Assembly (NCBI GenBank): GCA_963676415.1
Contig: OY781097.1
Location: forward strand, 3,100,001-3,164,000
DNA from: G963662905 sp963676415
GTDB lineage: Bacteria; Bacteroidota; Bacteroidia; Bacteroidales; WRLA01
Reading direction: 5' to 3'
DNA: 64,000 nucleotides
Below are positions 43,468-52,811 of the stretch, one piece after another. Under the pieces are notes generated by a model that saw nothing but the letters and a program-made list of their open reading frames with translations, made no database searches and had not been told where the DNA came from. The position numbers and the translations under genes are program-made. Each line of letters starts with the position of its first letter. Positions within the stretch are counted from its first letter, which is position 1.

Positions 43468-44620
43468 GGCTTTGGTTTTTCTTGTTTAAATATCTGAAAT
43501 AGAAGATGCTGGCAACGCCCAGAAGGAATAGACCAATCGCAATAAATTGTGCTTGTGTGATGTCCATCCCGAGGAATTTATATTCAATATTCACCCGTAT
43601 GCGTTCAATCAGGAAGCGTTCTATGGCGTTCAGCATCAGGTAGAAACTAAAAATCAAACCCGGAATCCCGACTTTTTTCCGGATAGACCAAAGGATTACA
43701 AAAATCAGTACGCCCAGGCTGGTTTCGTAGAATGGTGTGGGATAGACGGCCTGTTCCAGCACATGGCAATGGCTGCCGTTGCATGCGGGCATGAGGATTC
43801 CTTCATTGATGACGTTGTGCGGATAATCAAAAGCCCAGATCCAGTCGGGCAGGAACCACCATTCGGGAATGGGATTGGGATTGACCACGCCCCAGCAGCC
43901 ATCGCCGGAAATCTGGCAGCCGATGCGCCCCACAGCATAGGCCAGAATAAGCGCCGGAGCCACGGCATCTGCCAAATGGGGAAACGGAATATTATTTTTG
44001 CGACCATAACGCACCACAGCAAAAGCAGCAACAATAAAGCCGCCATAAAAAGCCAGTCCGCTGAAACTGAATAAAGTGCCCAGAGGATCCTGAAAGAAAT
44101 CATCGAGATGCTCAATTACATCAAAAAGTTTGGCGCCAATGATGCCGAAAATTGCGGCAACCATGGCAATATTTCCGGTCAGCTGATATGGGTGGACGGT
44201 CATGCTTTTCTCGACCGGAGGCGTTTTTTTGCTCTTATTGCGGCTGTACCAGGTCCATGCAACCGAACCGATGCCGATCACCAGCCCTGCAATCCAGTTT
44301 CCGCCCCAGCTCATCAAAACCTCCTGAGGATTGTTGGCGAAATAGCTGTAATCTTCAAAAATCAGGGCAAATTTATAACCAAGGATAAATCCGATAATGC
44401 CCGAGGAGCCCAGCTCCTGCCAGCTCGCCGGCTTGCCTTCAATTGTTTTGATTTCCCTGCTCTGGAGTAGCCCTTCTTTTTCTTTCCTTTTGAGTTCCAG
44501 ATAAAGAATGATTCCTGCTGTGAGAAAAGCCAGTGCCACCATAAAACCATAGCTCTGAATGGGCAGGTTGATATGGGTGCCGAATAAATCGTTGATGAGG
44601 TCGCTGAGTTTGGGGTACAT
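43451..44620 (-). CDS. lgt: Prolipoprotein diacylglyceryl transferase
   Basis: A 389-residue inner membrane enzyme that adds diacylglycerol from phosphatidylglycerol to the lipobox cysteine of prelipoproteins. The signature region reads VGRIGCQISGDGCWG near residue 235, the Bacteroidota variant of the Lgt motif. About seven to eight hydrophobic helices are visible, and the second loop is longer than in proteobacterial enzymes, as usual for this phylum. It lies 7 bases after mtaB. The lipoproteins in this window (29505, 34776) would be its substrates. Confidence 0.93.
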   Translation of the reverse strand: MYPKLSDLINDLFGTHINLPIQSYGFMVALAFLTAGIILYLELKRKEKEGLLQSREIKTIEGKPASWQELGSSGIIGFILGYKFALIFEDYSYFANNPQEVLMSWGGNWIAGLVIGIGSVAWTWYSRNKSKKTPPVEKSMTVHPYQLTGNIAMVAAIFGIIGAKLFDVIEHLDDFFQDPLGTLFSFSGLAFYGGFIVAAFAVVRYGRKNNIPFPHLADAVAPALILAYAVGRIGCQISGDGCWGVVNPNPIPEWWFLPDWIWAFDYPHNVINEGILMPACNGSHCHVLEQAVYPTPFYETSLGVLIFVILWSIRKKVGIPGLIFSFYLMLNAIERFLIERIRVNIEYKFLGMDITQAQFIAIGLFLLGVASIFYFRYLNKKNQSHEAAA

Positions 44621-44627
44621 AATTTTA

Positions 44628-45887
44628 TTAGTGTTGGTAAACGCCTTCCGTTTCGATGAATTGATCCAGGTTAATGCAGGTCAGCTTATTGCTGAGCTCT
44701 TCTTTATAAGGAGTTTTTGCGCGGATGTAATTTTCGGTAAAACCGTACATCCATCCGTCCATATTTTGATGTTCAAAAAGTACTTCTGATTGCCGGCCTT
44801 TATTTTCTTTGTAGAAAATAATTTTCTTTTCATCCGATAGGTGCTGCAGCTGATGCGAGCGTTCCCTGCGCAGTCCTACATCAACCGAAGGTTTTATTTG
44901 CAAAGCTTTTGTGCCGGGGCGTTCTGAGTAAGTAAACACATGCAAATAGCTGATGGGCAAGCTGCGCACAAAATCCATGGCCTGTTGATGGTCATCATCT
45001 CTTTCGCCCGGAAACCCGGCAATGATATCCACGGCAATGCAGGCATTGGGAATCATCTTTTTGATAAAAGCCACTCGGCGTGCAAAAAGTTCTGTGTCGT
45101 ATTTGCGCTTCATCATCTTCAGGATGCGGTCGCTGCCCGATTGGAGCGGAATATGAAAATGCGGTGCAAAAAGACGGGAATGGGCCACAAAACTGATAAT
45201 TTCTTCTGAAAGCAGTTCAGGTTCAATAGACGACAGCCGCAGCCGTTTCACTTTTTGGAGCTGATCGAGTTCTTTGATCAAGCCCAAAAAGTTTTCGTTT
45301 TGATGTTTCCCGAAATCACCCACATTTACTCCTGTGAGCACGATCTCTGCTGCTCCTGAATTTTCCGCTTCGCGTGCTTTCTCAAGGGTGTCGGCAATTG
45401 TTGCGCTGCGGCTTCTTCCACGGGCAAAAGGTATGGTACAATAGGTGCAGAAATAATCGCAACCGTCCTGCACTTTCAGAAAAGTGCGTGTGCGGTCGCC
45501 GCTCGAAAAGGCGGGTTTGAAGTTTTTTAGATGTTCTTCAGCGGAGCCAATATTGCCCGGTAAATAACTGTTGATGTTGTATTTTAGGTCATTGCCTAAT
45601 AAAACGTCAATTTCCTGTATCTTTTTCAGTTCATGGGCGCGCATCTGCACATAACAGCCGGCAAGCGCGATGCGGGATGCGGGATGACGTTTTTTGGTCT
45701 GACGGATGAGTGCACGGCATTTTTTTTCGGCACTTTCGGTTACCGTACAGCTGTGGATTACATATAAATCGGCTTCCTCGCGATAGTCAACGATCTGATA
45801 ACCTGCATCGCGGAAGTTTTTTGCAATAGTGGATGTTTCAGCAAAATTAAGCTTGCACCCAAAGGTATGGAAAGCTACTTTTTTCAT
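44628..45887 (-). CDS. mtaB: tRNA t6A37 methylthiotransferase
   Basis: A 419-residue radical-SAM enzyme that converts t6A37 to ms2t6A in tRNA. The N-terminal UPF0004 domain begins MKKVAFHTFGCKLNFAETST and holds cysteines of one iron-sulfur cluster. The radical-SAM motif is CDYFCTYC near residue 147, and a C-terminal TRAM-like segment follows near 370-410. A second, truncated copy of its first 42 codons and promoter occurs at 55406-55563. The -7 box lies only 7 bases before the ATG, so the mRNA may be almost leaderless. Confidence 0.94.
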   Translation of the reverse strand: MKKVAFHTFGCKLNFAETSTIAKNFRDAGYQIVDYREEADLYVIHSCTVTESAEKKCRALIRQTKKRHPASRIALAGCYVQMRAHELKKIQEIDVLLGNDLKYNINSYLPGNIGSAEEHLKNFKPAFSSGDRTRTFLKVQDGCDYFCTYCTIPFARGRSRSATIADTLEKAREAENSGAAEIVLTGVNVGDFGKHQNENFLGLIKELDQLQKVKRLRLSSIEPELLSEEIISFVAHSRLFAPHFHIPLQSGSDRILKMMKRKYDTELFARRVAFIKKMIPNACIAVDIIAGFPGERDDDHQQAMDFVRSLPISYLHVFTYSERPGTKALQIKPSVDVGLRRERSHQLQHLSDEKKIIFYKENKGRQSEVLFEHQNMDGWMYGFTENYIRAKTPYKEELSNKLTCINLDQFIETEGVYQH

Positions 45888-45919
45888 TCAGCGGCAAAGA
45901 TACACTTTGCTTGTGAAAT
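45762..45919 (-). repeat. Direct repeat, mtaB 5' end (intact gene copy)
   Basis: 158 bp covering the promoter and first 42 codons of mtaB. It aligns without gaps to 55406-55563 with 9 mismatches (149 of 158 identical), same orientation. Confidence 0.9.
45895..45902 (-). promoter_or_regulatory. -7 box of mtaB
   Basis: CAAAGATA reads TATCTTTG on the minus strand, ending 7 bases before ATG 45887. The same box is kept in the duplicated fragment. Confidence 0.45.
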
Positions 45920-46181
45920 GAATTTTTTCTCAAATTTTAAGACGTGTTTTTTTTCGACAAACTACCGCTAAAAAAAGACCAACTGCACTTTAACCCGATT
46001 ACCTCCTTCCCGGGGTGTATTTCTGCTCTTTATCTACTGCTTCCTTCTATTTATCTATAATAATTGTACAACTAATTTCAATAGTTGATTTTAGCAGATA
46101 AGAATTTGATAGATAGCGTTTTAATGTCTTTGATTTTAAGATGTTTATTTGGCGTTGTTGATAATTATAAAATTATTTGAT

Positions 46182-47678
46182 ATGAAAAAAATCAGGCAGA
46201 AGATCATGAATCCTTTGATAGCCACAGGATTCATTTTGGTTTTAATATCAGGATCGTTGAAAGCGCAAAGCGATTATTTAAATTTTTTTTCCGAAAAGGC
46301 AAACCCGGGAGAACTTCCATTTATAGAGATGGTAATAAATGAAAATACACGTGGTGTTGGGGGAATGTCTCAGGGTGATTTTGATGGCGATGGAGATTTG
46401 GATATTGTGGCTGCCGGGCTTCAGGACAGTGCAATTATCATGTTTGAAAACCGGATGAACGAAAACCTTCCCTGGTTGAGGATAGTTATCATGGAACGGG
46501 TTTATAATGCACATTCTGTGTATAGTGCTGATTTTGATGGTGATGGTGATCTGGATATTGTTGCGGCCGCATATATCGGTACACCTGGCGTTCTTTGGTT
46601 GCGCAATGATGGTGGTTCCCCGCTGAAATGGTCGGCTTTTCCAGTGGCGAAAAATTTCGTCAATGCCCATGAAGTTTATGCGTGTGATCTTGATCAGGAT
46701 AATGATATCGATATCCTTGCTGCATCCTCATATTTGAATGCAATAGCCTGGTGGAAAAATGACGGAGCTGATACAACCGAATGGGAACAACAGCTCATAG
46801 GCAGTAATGTCGAATTGGCCAAATCGGTAAGGGCAGGAGATATCGATGGCGATGGAGATATGGATGTTGTGGGTGTTGCGATTACTGCACATGACATTTT
46901 ATGGTGGGAGAATGATGGCGGGCAGCCTGTCGGATGGATTCGCCACACTGTTGACCCTGCTTTCATTGGAGCACACAAAGTTGAGCTCGTGGATATGGAT
47001 GGCGACCGGGATATTGATGTGCTTTGCGCCGGTTATCTGGGACATCAGGTAGCTTGGTGGCGCAATACCAAAAGGGATTCCGTTATCTGGGAAAAAGAAA
47101 CAATTGGCGCAGGTGTGATCAATGCATGTGCTGCAACTGCCTGTGACCTGGATGGGGACAGCGATTTGGATGTTGTTGCCACTGCGCAGGGAAGCAACGA
47201 AGTGCTCGTCTGGTATAACGAAGATGGCCTGGCAACGCGCTGGACACGCTCGTTATTATCCGGAAATTTAGTAAGGCCCTGGCCTTTGCTGCTTTGTGAT
47301 ATTGACAGCGATTCCGATGTCGATATCATTTCTGCCAGCAGCCACAAAGGAAGCGAGCAAGTTTTCCTTTGGCAAAATGATCTTTTAAACCCCGTTGGAA
47401 ACCTCCAAAAGCAAAAACAAAGCGTTCAGATGGCTTGCTATCCCAATCCGGCCAGGGAATTTATGGTATTGAAAATATTCCTGCCAAAAGAAGAAGACTT
47501 TAAAATTGAAATCCGGGATATGAACGGGAAGATGCTGCAATCCCTGAGCCCCGCTTTTTCAAACGAAGGAGATAATTATATCACAGTAAAGTTGGGAGCA
47601 CTACTGCCTGGGAATTATCAGGTTAAGATTATAACGGAAAGCAGTTTAACAGGATATGCAAAATTTATACGAATTTAA
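46182..47678 (+). CDS. FG-GAP/VCBS repeat protein with T9SS sorting domain
   Basis: About 498 residues: a signal peptide (cleavage near LKAQ), about six FG-GAP/VCBS repeats with calcium-binding-type DFDGDGDLDIV and similar motifs predicting a beta-propeller, and a C-terminal Por secretion domain (CYPNPAREFMVLKIF...LPGNYQVKI) ending KFIRI. It should be exported by the type IX system and anchored at the cell surface. It is the first of three co-directional cargo genes. ATG 46182 precedes the signal peptide; a longer reading from 46149 is unsupported. Confidence 0.85.
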   Translation: MKKIRQKIMNPLIATGFILVLISGSLKAQSDYLNFFSEKANPGELPFIEMVINENTRGVGGMSQGDFDGDGDLDIVAAGLQDSAIIMFENRMNENLPWLRIVIMERVYNAHSVYSADFDGDGDLDIVAAAYIGTPGVLWLRNDGGSPLKWSAFPVAKNFVNAHEVYACDLDQDNDIDILAASSYLNAIAWWKNDGADTTEWEQQLIGSNVELAKSVRAGDIDGDGDMDVVGVAITAHDILWWENDGGQPVGWIRHTVDPAFIGAHKVELVDMDGDRDIDVLCAGYLGHQVAWWRNTKRDSVIWEKETIGAGVINACAATACDLDGDSDLDVVATAQGSNEVLVWYNEDGLATRWTRSLLSGNLVRPWPLLLCDIDSDSDVDIISASSHKGSEQVFLWQNDLLNPVGNLQKQKQSVQMACYPNPAREFMVLKIFLPKEEDFKIEIRDMNGKMLQSLSPAFSNEGDNYITVKLGALLPGNYQVKIITESSLTGYAKFIRI

Positions 47679-47691
47679 TAAACGAGAAAGT

Positions 47692-50289
47692 ATGAAAGGA
47701 AAAATCCTCTTTGTAGTCAGTGCTCTTCTGCTGTTATGTTTGCCCGCATTTTCACAGAAATGGATGAAAGCTGCCGATATACCGCAAATGGAATCTCCAG
47801 GTTTTTACGATATCCAAAAGGCATTTTATCAAAAGAATGGAGCGCAGCCAAATGAAAAAAACCTAAAGCAGTTCAAAAAATTTAAAAGATGGGAGTGGTT
47901 TATGGAACCGAGGGTAGATTCTGCCGGTTTCTTTCCCGCTCATACGCTTTGGAATGAAAGCAAAAATGCTTTTAATGCGCGGCCATATCTTGATAATAAC
48001 AGCAATTGGCGCTGTTTGGGCCCTTTTGGCCCTCCGGTTTGGAAAACAAATAATGCCTATAATGGAAAAATTAGCGGCGCCGGACGTGTTGAATGTATTG
48101 AATTCCATCCTGCTGATACATTGGTAATGTGGGTGGGCACACATTCGGGCGGTTTCTGGAAAACAAACGACGGAGGCAAAAACTGGTACACTACGACCAA
48201 CGAATTGCCTGCGCTTGGAATTAGCGATATTGTTGTGGATCCGAATAATCCGGATGTTCTTTTTGTGGGTACCGGCGACCGCGATACCGACTGGACATAT
48301 AGTATCGGTTTGCTAAAGTCTGTTGATGGTGGGGAATCATTTCAGGAAACCGGCTTGAATTTTTTAATGGAAGAACAGGAGGATATTACCGAAATACTTA
48401 TTTGCCCGGAAAATTCTGAAATTATTATTGCTTCCACAACAAATGGGATATATAAAAGTACCGACGGTGGATTAAATTGGATTCGGACAAAATCGGGGAA
48501 TTTCAGGGATTTGGCATTTAAATACGGCAATAGTCAGGTTATTTACGCTTCAAGCTATAACTATAATGGTGGGGCAAAAATATATAAATCAACGGATCAG
48601 GGAGAAAGTTTTCAAATAATCAGTAACACAGGCATTGATTTTAATCAGGTATCGCGAATTGCAATAGCTGTTACACCAGCAAATCCGGAGCTGGTGCTTT
48701 TTATATGCAGCAAGGTTTCGGGAAACCAGTCGGGGCTATACGGTCTATATAAATCCACAGACTCAGGAGAATCTTGGACAGAAATTCTTAATGCAAGCGA
48801 TGTCAATTTGTTGGGGCGTTCAGTTTCAGGAAACGATTCCGAAGGTTATGGATGGTACACTTTGTCTCTTGCAGTTTCTCCCATTAACCCCCAAATAATA
48901 TTTGTTGGAGGAATCAACATCTGGCGTTCGTTGGATGGTGGGCAAAGCTGGGAAGCCCGGACTTCTGAGATGCCATATGGAAGTCTTTCTTTTTCATGGG
49001 TCGATCAGCACGAAATCCGGTTTCATCCCCAGACCCAAATTATTTATGCAGCACATGATGGGGGCGTATATAGATCAGGAAATAAAGGTGAAACTTTTGA
49101 AGATATCAGTCAGGGTTTATGTATCATGCAAATGTATAGTCTTGGATGCGCCCCAACAAACGAAAATATAATTATGACAGGCTGCCAGGATCAGTTTGGG
49201 ATGCTCTATAATGAGGGGAGCTGGGAAGCAATTTATGCCGGTGAAGCAAGCGAACACTTCATTTCTAATGAAGATCCGGATGTTATATTCGGTTATGGCT
49301 TTAATTTTGGTATGATACGTTCACGCAACCGGGCTAAGTCCTATGAGCGCATAACGCCCTCAGGATTAAGTAATTATTTTTGGCTCATTCCCACTGTGAA
49401 GCACCCTTTGGACAATAATACGATTTATCTTGGCGCTTATGGGCTTTATAAAAGCACCGATCAGGGGGACACATGGAATAAGCTAATTGAACAATTGTCA
49501 ACAGGCAATCCGCTTAAATCCTTTGAAGTCGCACGCAGCGATGATAATTTTATATATGCCTGCTCGCAGCAAATGATATGGAGATCGGAAGATGGTGGTT
49601 ATACCTGGACAAATATTTCCGGTGGGCTGCCATACTATAAATTCATTAATGATATTGCGGTGTCAGATAAGGATCCTTTACATATCTGGATATGCCTTGG
49701 AAAGTTTAGTAAGGAGAAAAAAGTTTATGAATCTTTTGATGGCGGCGAGAGCTGGATCAATATCAGTTTCAACCTTCCCAATGTGCCGGCCAATACAATT
49801 GTTTATCACGATAATGGACGCGAAGCCGTTTATCTCGGTAATGATATCGGCGTATATTATAAAGATATGCATATGGATGAATGGGTGGATTTTAGTACTA
49901 ATTTGCCTAATGTAGTTGTTACTGAACTGGAAATACATCCTGCGTCCAATACCCTGCGTGCAGCAACCCATGGCAGGGGCTTATGGATTTCTGATTTATA
50001 CGATATCAGTTTGCAGGCCGGGAAGAGAATTCAAATCAGCAGTTTCGCCCTACATCCCAATCCGGTGAAAAACAAACTGCAGATTTATTGCAATGCCGGG
50101 ACTGATGTCCATGCTGCCTTTAAAATTATAAATATGGATGGATCGGAAGCCGCTTTGTTTGATGCTTCATTTGCCGAAGGTCAAAACAGTACAATAGTTG
50201 ATGTGTCGGATCTTTTAGCAGGTTTTTATGTTGTGGAATGCTTGATAAACGGAAAAATTCAGGCATCATCGAAAATAATTAAATTATAA
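47692..50289 (+). CDS. Sortilin/BNR-type beta-propeller protein with T9SS sorting domain
   Basis: About 865 residues: signal peptide (MKGKILFVVSALLLL, cleavage near AFSQ), a region of BNR/Asp-box repeats (KSTDGGLNWIRT, KSTDSGESWTE, KSTDQGDTWNK) that predicts a ten-bladed VPS10/sortilin-like propeller, and a C-terminal sorting domain (HPNPVKNKLQIYC ... KIIKL). The propeller suggests carbohydrate or protein binding, or a glycosidase-like fold without visible catalytic residues. It begins 13 bases after the FG-GAP gene, so the two are probably one operon. Confidence 0.83.
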   Translation: MKGKILFVVSALLLLCLPAFSQKWMKAADIPQMESPGFYDIQKAFYQKNGAQPNEKNLKQFKKFKRWEWFMEPRVDSAGFFPAHTLWNESKNAFNARPYLDNNSNWRCLGPFGPPVWKTNNAYNGKISGAGRVECIEFHPADTLVMWVGTHSGGFWKTNDGGKNWYTTTNELPALGISDIVVDPNNPDVLFVGTGDRDTDWTYSIGLLKSVDGGESFQETGLNFLMEEQEDITEILICPENSEIIIASTTNGIYKSTDGGLNWIRTKSGNFRDLAFKYGNSQVIYASSYNYNGGAKIYKSTDQGESFQIISNTGIDFNQVSRIAIAVTPANPELVLFICSKVSGNQSGLYGLYKSTDSGESWTEILNASDVNLLGRSVSGNDSEGYGWYTLSLAVSPINPQIIFVGGINIWRSLDGGQSWEARTSEMPYGSLSFSWVDQHEIRFHPQTQIIYAAHDGGVYRSGNKGETFEDISQGLCIMQMYSLGCAPTNENIIMTGCQDQFGMLYNEGSWEAIYAGEASEHFISNEDPDVIFGYGFNFGMIRSRNRAKSYERITPSGLSNYFWLIPTVKHPLDNNTIYLGAYGLYKSTDQGDTWNKLIEQLSTGNPLKSFEVARSDDNFIYACSQQMIWRSEDGGYTWTNISGGLPYYKFINDIAVSDKDPLHIWICLGKFSKEKKVYESFDGGESWINISFNLPNVPANTIVYHDNGREAVYLGNDIGVYYKDMHMDEWVDFSTNLPNVVVTELEIHPASNTLRAATHGRGLWISDLYDISLQAGKRIQISSFALHPNPVKNKLQIYCNAGTDVHAAFKIINMDGSEAALFDASFAEGQNSTIVDVSDLLAGFYVVECLINGKIQASSKIIKL

Positions 50290-50308
50290 TATTCAAAAAT
50301 TATTAAAT

Positions 50309-52672
50309 ATGTTTAAGGATATAAAAATTTTTATGGTAATTACTTTCTTGCCTTCTTTGCTATTTGCATCAAATATGTCATTAAACTTCGGTTTTATAAA
50401 GGAGGATAGAGGGCTGGATCGGGCTGTTTCGTATTACTCCCATTTAGATGGTGGTATGTTCTATGTCACAGAGAATGAGCAATTTATTTATACATTCGCC
50501 AGTACGAAAAATGATTCTGTTCATGGGATTTCATTTACAGAAATGCTTCTTGATGCCGATTCCTGGAATATAAGTGCCCAGAAAGAAATGGAACAAAAAC
50601 TGTATTTTGCGAAAAATTCACAAAACGGTTTAAATACGCATGCATCATACCAGGAACTTGCCTTGGGATACGTTTATAAGGGAATCCGGATGGAATTATC
50701 AGCCCGGGCCCATAATGTCGAAAAGATTTTTCTTCTTGACCCGCATGCTTGCCCCGAGCAAATTAAAATCGGGCTAAAAGGCTCGGTAGATGTGCAAATT
50801 GATGCTGCGGGCAGATTGAAAATCAGTAATAGTTCCGGATCCTTGTTTTTTTCCAAGCCAATTGCCTATCAGATTATCAATGGTAAAAAACATTTTGTTG
50901 ATGTAGCTTACCGGATTGAAAGTCAGTATTATGCTTTTGCGCTTGGTGCTTATGACCCTGATCTCCCACTTGTAATTGATCCTTTAATATCATCATGCTA
51001 CATTGGCGGAAGCGCCGATGACGATACTTATGAGCCTTCCGTCGCTGTGGACAGTAAAGGAAATGTTTTTGTTACGGGATATACGCTTTCTGTCGATTTT
51101 CCAACAACACCCGGTGCATATTGCAATAATTTTAAAGGATTTACGGATAGGTTTTTGGCAAAGCTCAGCCCGGAAATGGATACTTTGCTGGCCTGCACAT
51201 TCCTCGGTGGAACTGCAAATGAGAACGGAATGGGCATTTGTATCGATCAATGGGATCAGGTCTTTGTTTCGGGATATACTTATTCTGATGATTTCCCGAC
51301 TACCAGTGGAGCCTATGACCGGGAATTAGGCGGTACAGGCGATATATACATTTCCAAATTCAGCAACGACCTTTCGCAGCTTATTGCATCTACTTATGTA
51401 GGAGGAAGCAGCACAGAAGGGCCGATGTGGCCAAGAATTGATATGACTATCGATGCCGATAATAATATTTATGTGGTGGGGCTCAGCCTGTCAGATGATT
51501 TCCCCTTATTGCCGGATTCCTACGATGAAACTTGTGACGGTGGACAGGATGGAGGCGATATCGTTATCTTCAAAATGGATGCTGATCTGACGGCATTATT
51601 GGGATCCACATATCTGGGTGGAAGTTCCGACGAATGGAGACCTTCCATAATTCTTGACGCGGAAAATAATATTTTTGTTTGTGGCGAAACGGAATCCTCT
51701 GAATTTGAGACTACCGGTGGAGCCTATGATCGCACATTTAATGGAGGTGTATCGGATGTCTTTATTTCAAGATTTTCAAACGATCTGTCCGAATTGCATG
51801 CTTCTACTTTTATTGGTGGATATTTTGCCGAAGAGGCTCTTTGTATAAGAGCTTATGAATCATCAATTTATATTGCAGGATATACACAATCCGTTAATTT
51901 CCCTTCTACAAAAGGTGTTTACGACGAAATTTATAATGGTGGAGCCAATGATGCTTTTATTGCACGCCTGGATAAAAACCTTGCCCAACTCGAGGCCGCT
52001 ACTTTTGTTGGTACGGCAAAAGATGAATCCGCCAGGGATTTGCATATTGATCAGGAAGGAGTGTATATTACAGGCAATACTTCTTCTTACCGCTTTCCGG
52101 CTACTGAAGATGCCTTTGATGATTTTTATAACGGAGGAAAAAACGATGCTTTCGCTTGTAAATTCAATCCCGAACTGAGCAGTTTGCTCCATGCAACATT
52201 TATTGGCGGAAGTAAAGATGATAAAGCATATGCTATGTGCGCCTGCCCGGATAACAATTTTTTAATTTGCGGACTGACCTCTTCCTTGAATTTCCCTACA
52301 ACTGAAGAATCTTTTAGCCCTGAGTATAATGGTGGGGGAAATGATTTGTTTGCTCTGATCATTGATAAAAATTTTTCAAATATCTTTACAGGGAAGGACG
52401 AAATCCGGCAACAAGATTTTAAAGAGCTGGTGTTGATGCCAAACCCGGTCGTTGATCAGTTGAGGATTCAAGGAGATTTTGTTGGGGCAGGCCTTGTGTT
52501 GATTAATATTAAAAGCATGAATGGAGAAGGAGTAATGAGCATCAGGCAAAATCTTAGCGAGGAGAACCATGTATTGACTGTTGACGTATCTAGTTTGGCG
52601 CCAGGTTATTATATTGTTGAATGTCAAATGGGGCATACTGATCCGCTTATAACAAAAATGCTTAAGTTTTAA
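50309..52672 (+). CDS. SBBP-repeat protein with T9SS sorting domain
   Basis: A 787-residue secreted protein: signal peptide, an N-terminal domain of the DUF7948 kind (to about residue 220), then about eight SBBP beta-propeller repeats built on a T.GG....D....D...N..V.G.T.S..FPTT.GAY pattern, and a C-terminal sorting domain (LMPNPVVDQLRI ... KMLKF). The repeats are tandem and similar, so the propeller may bind ligand at the surface. It follows the previous cargo gene by 19 bases and ends at a hairpin terminator. Confidence 0.83.
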   Translation: MFKDIKIFMVITFLPSLLFASNMSLNFGFIKEDRGLDRAVSYYSHLDGGMFYVTENEQFIYTFASTKNDSVHGISFTEMLLDADSWNISAQKEMEQKLYFAKNSQNGLNTHASYQELALGYVYKGIRMELSARAHNVEKIFLLDPHACPEQIKIGLKGSVDVQIDAAGRLKISNSSGSLFFSKPIAYQIINGKKHFVDVAYRIESQYYAFALGAYDPDLPLVIDPLISSCYIGGSADDDTYEPSVAVDSKGNVFVTGYTLSVDFPTTPGAYCNNFKGFTDRFLAKLSPEMDTLLACTFLGGTANENGMGICIDQWDQVFVSGYTYSDDFPTTSGAYDRELGGTGDIYISKFSNDLSQLIASTYVGGSSTEGPMWPRIDMTIDADNNIYVVGLSLSDDFPLLPDSYDETCDGGQDGGDIVIFKMDADLTALLGSTYLGGSSDEWRPSIILDAENNIFVCGETESSEFETTGGAYDRTFNGGVSDVFISRFSNDLSELHASTFIGGYFAEEALCIRAYESSIYIAGYTQSVNFPSTKGVYDEIYNGGANDAFIARLDKNLAQLEAATFVGTAKDESARDLHIDQEGVYITGNTSSYRFPATEDAFDDFYNGGKNDAFACKFNPELSSLLHATFIGGSKDDKAYAMCACPDNNFLICGLTSSLNFPTTEESFSPEYNGGGNDLFALIIDKNFSNIFTGKDEIRQQDFKELVLMPNPVVDQLRIQGDFVGAGLVLINIKSMNGEGVMSIRQNLSEENHVLTVDVSSLAPGYYIVECQMGHTDPLITKMLKF

Positions 52673-52710
52673 CGGGACTGGCTTTATTATGAAGATTCTT
52701 TGTTAAAAGA

Positions 52711-52743
52711 AAACATCCCGAAGAAATCCGGGATGTTTTTTTT
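52711..52743. terminator. Bidirectional rho-independent terminator between T9SS genes
   Basis: AACATCCCG pairs with CGGGATGTT around a short loop and is followed by eight Ts on the plus strand. The minus-strand flank is also T-rich, so it may serve both convergent genes. Confidence 0.75.
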
Positions 52744-52811
52744 AACAAAATAGAAATTGACCGATGAGTGTATCAAGTGATTCAAAAAGTTGAGTCTGTT
52801 TAAGGGGTGGG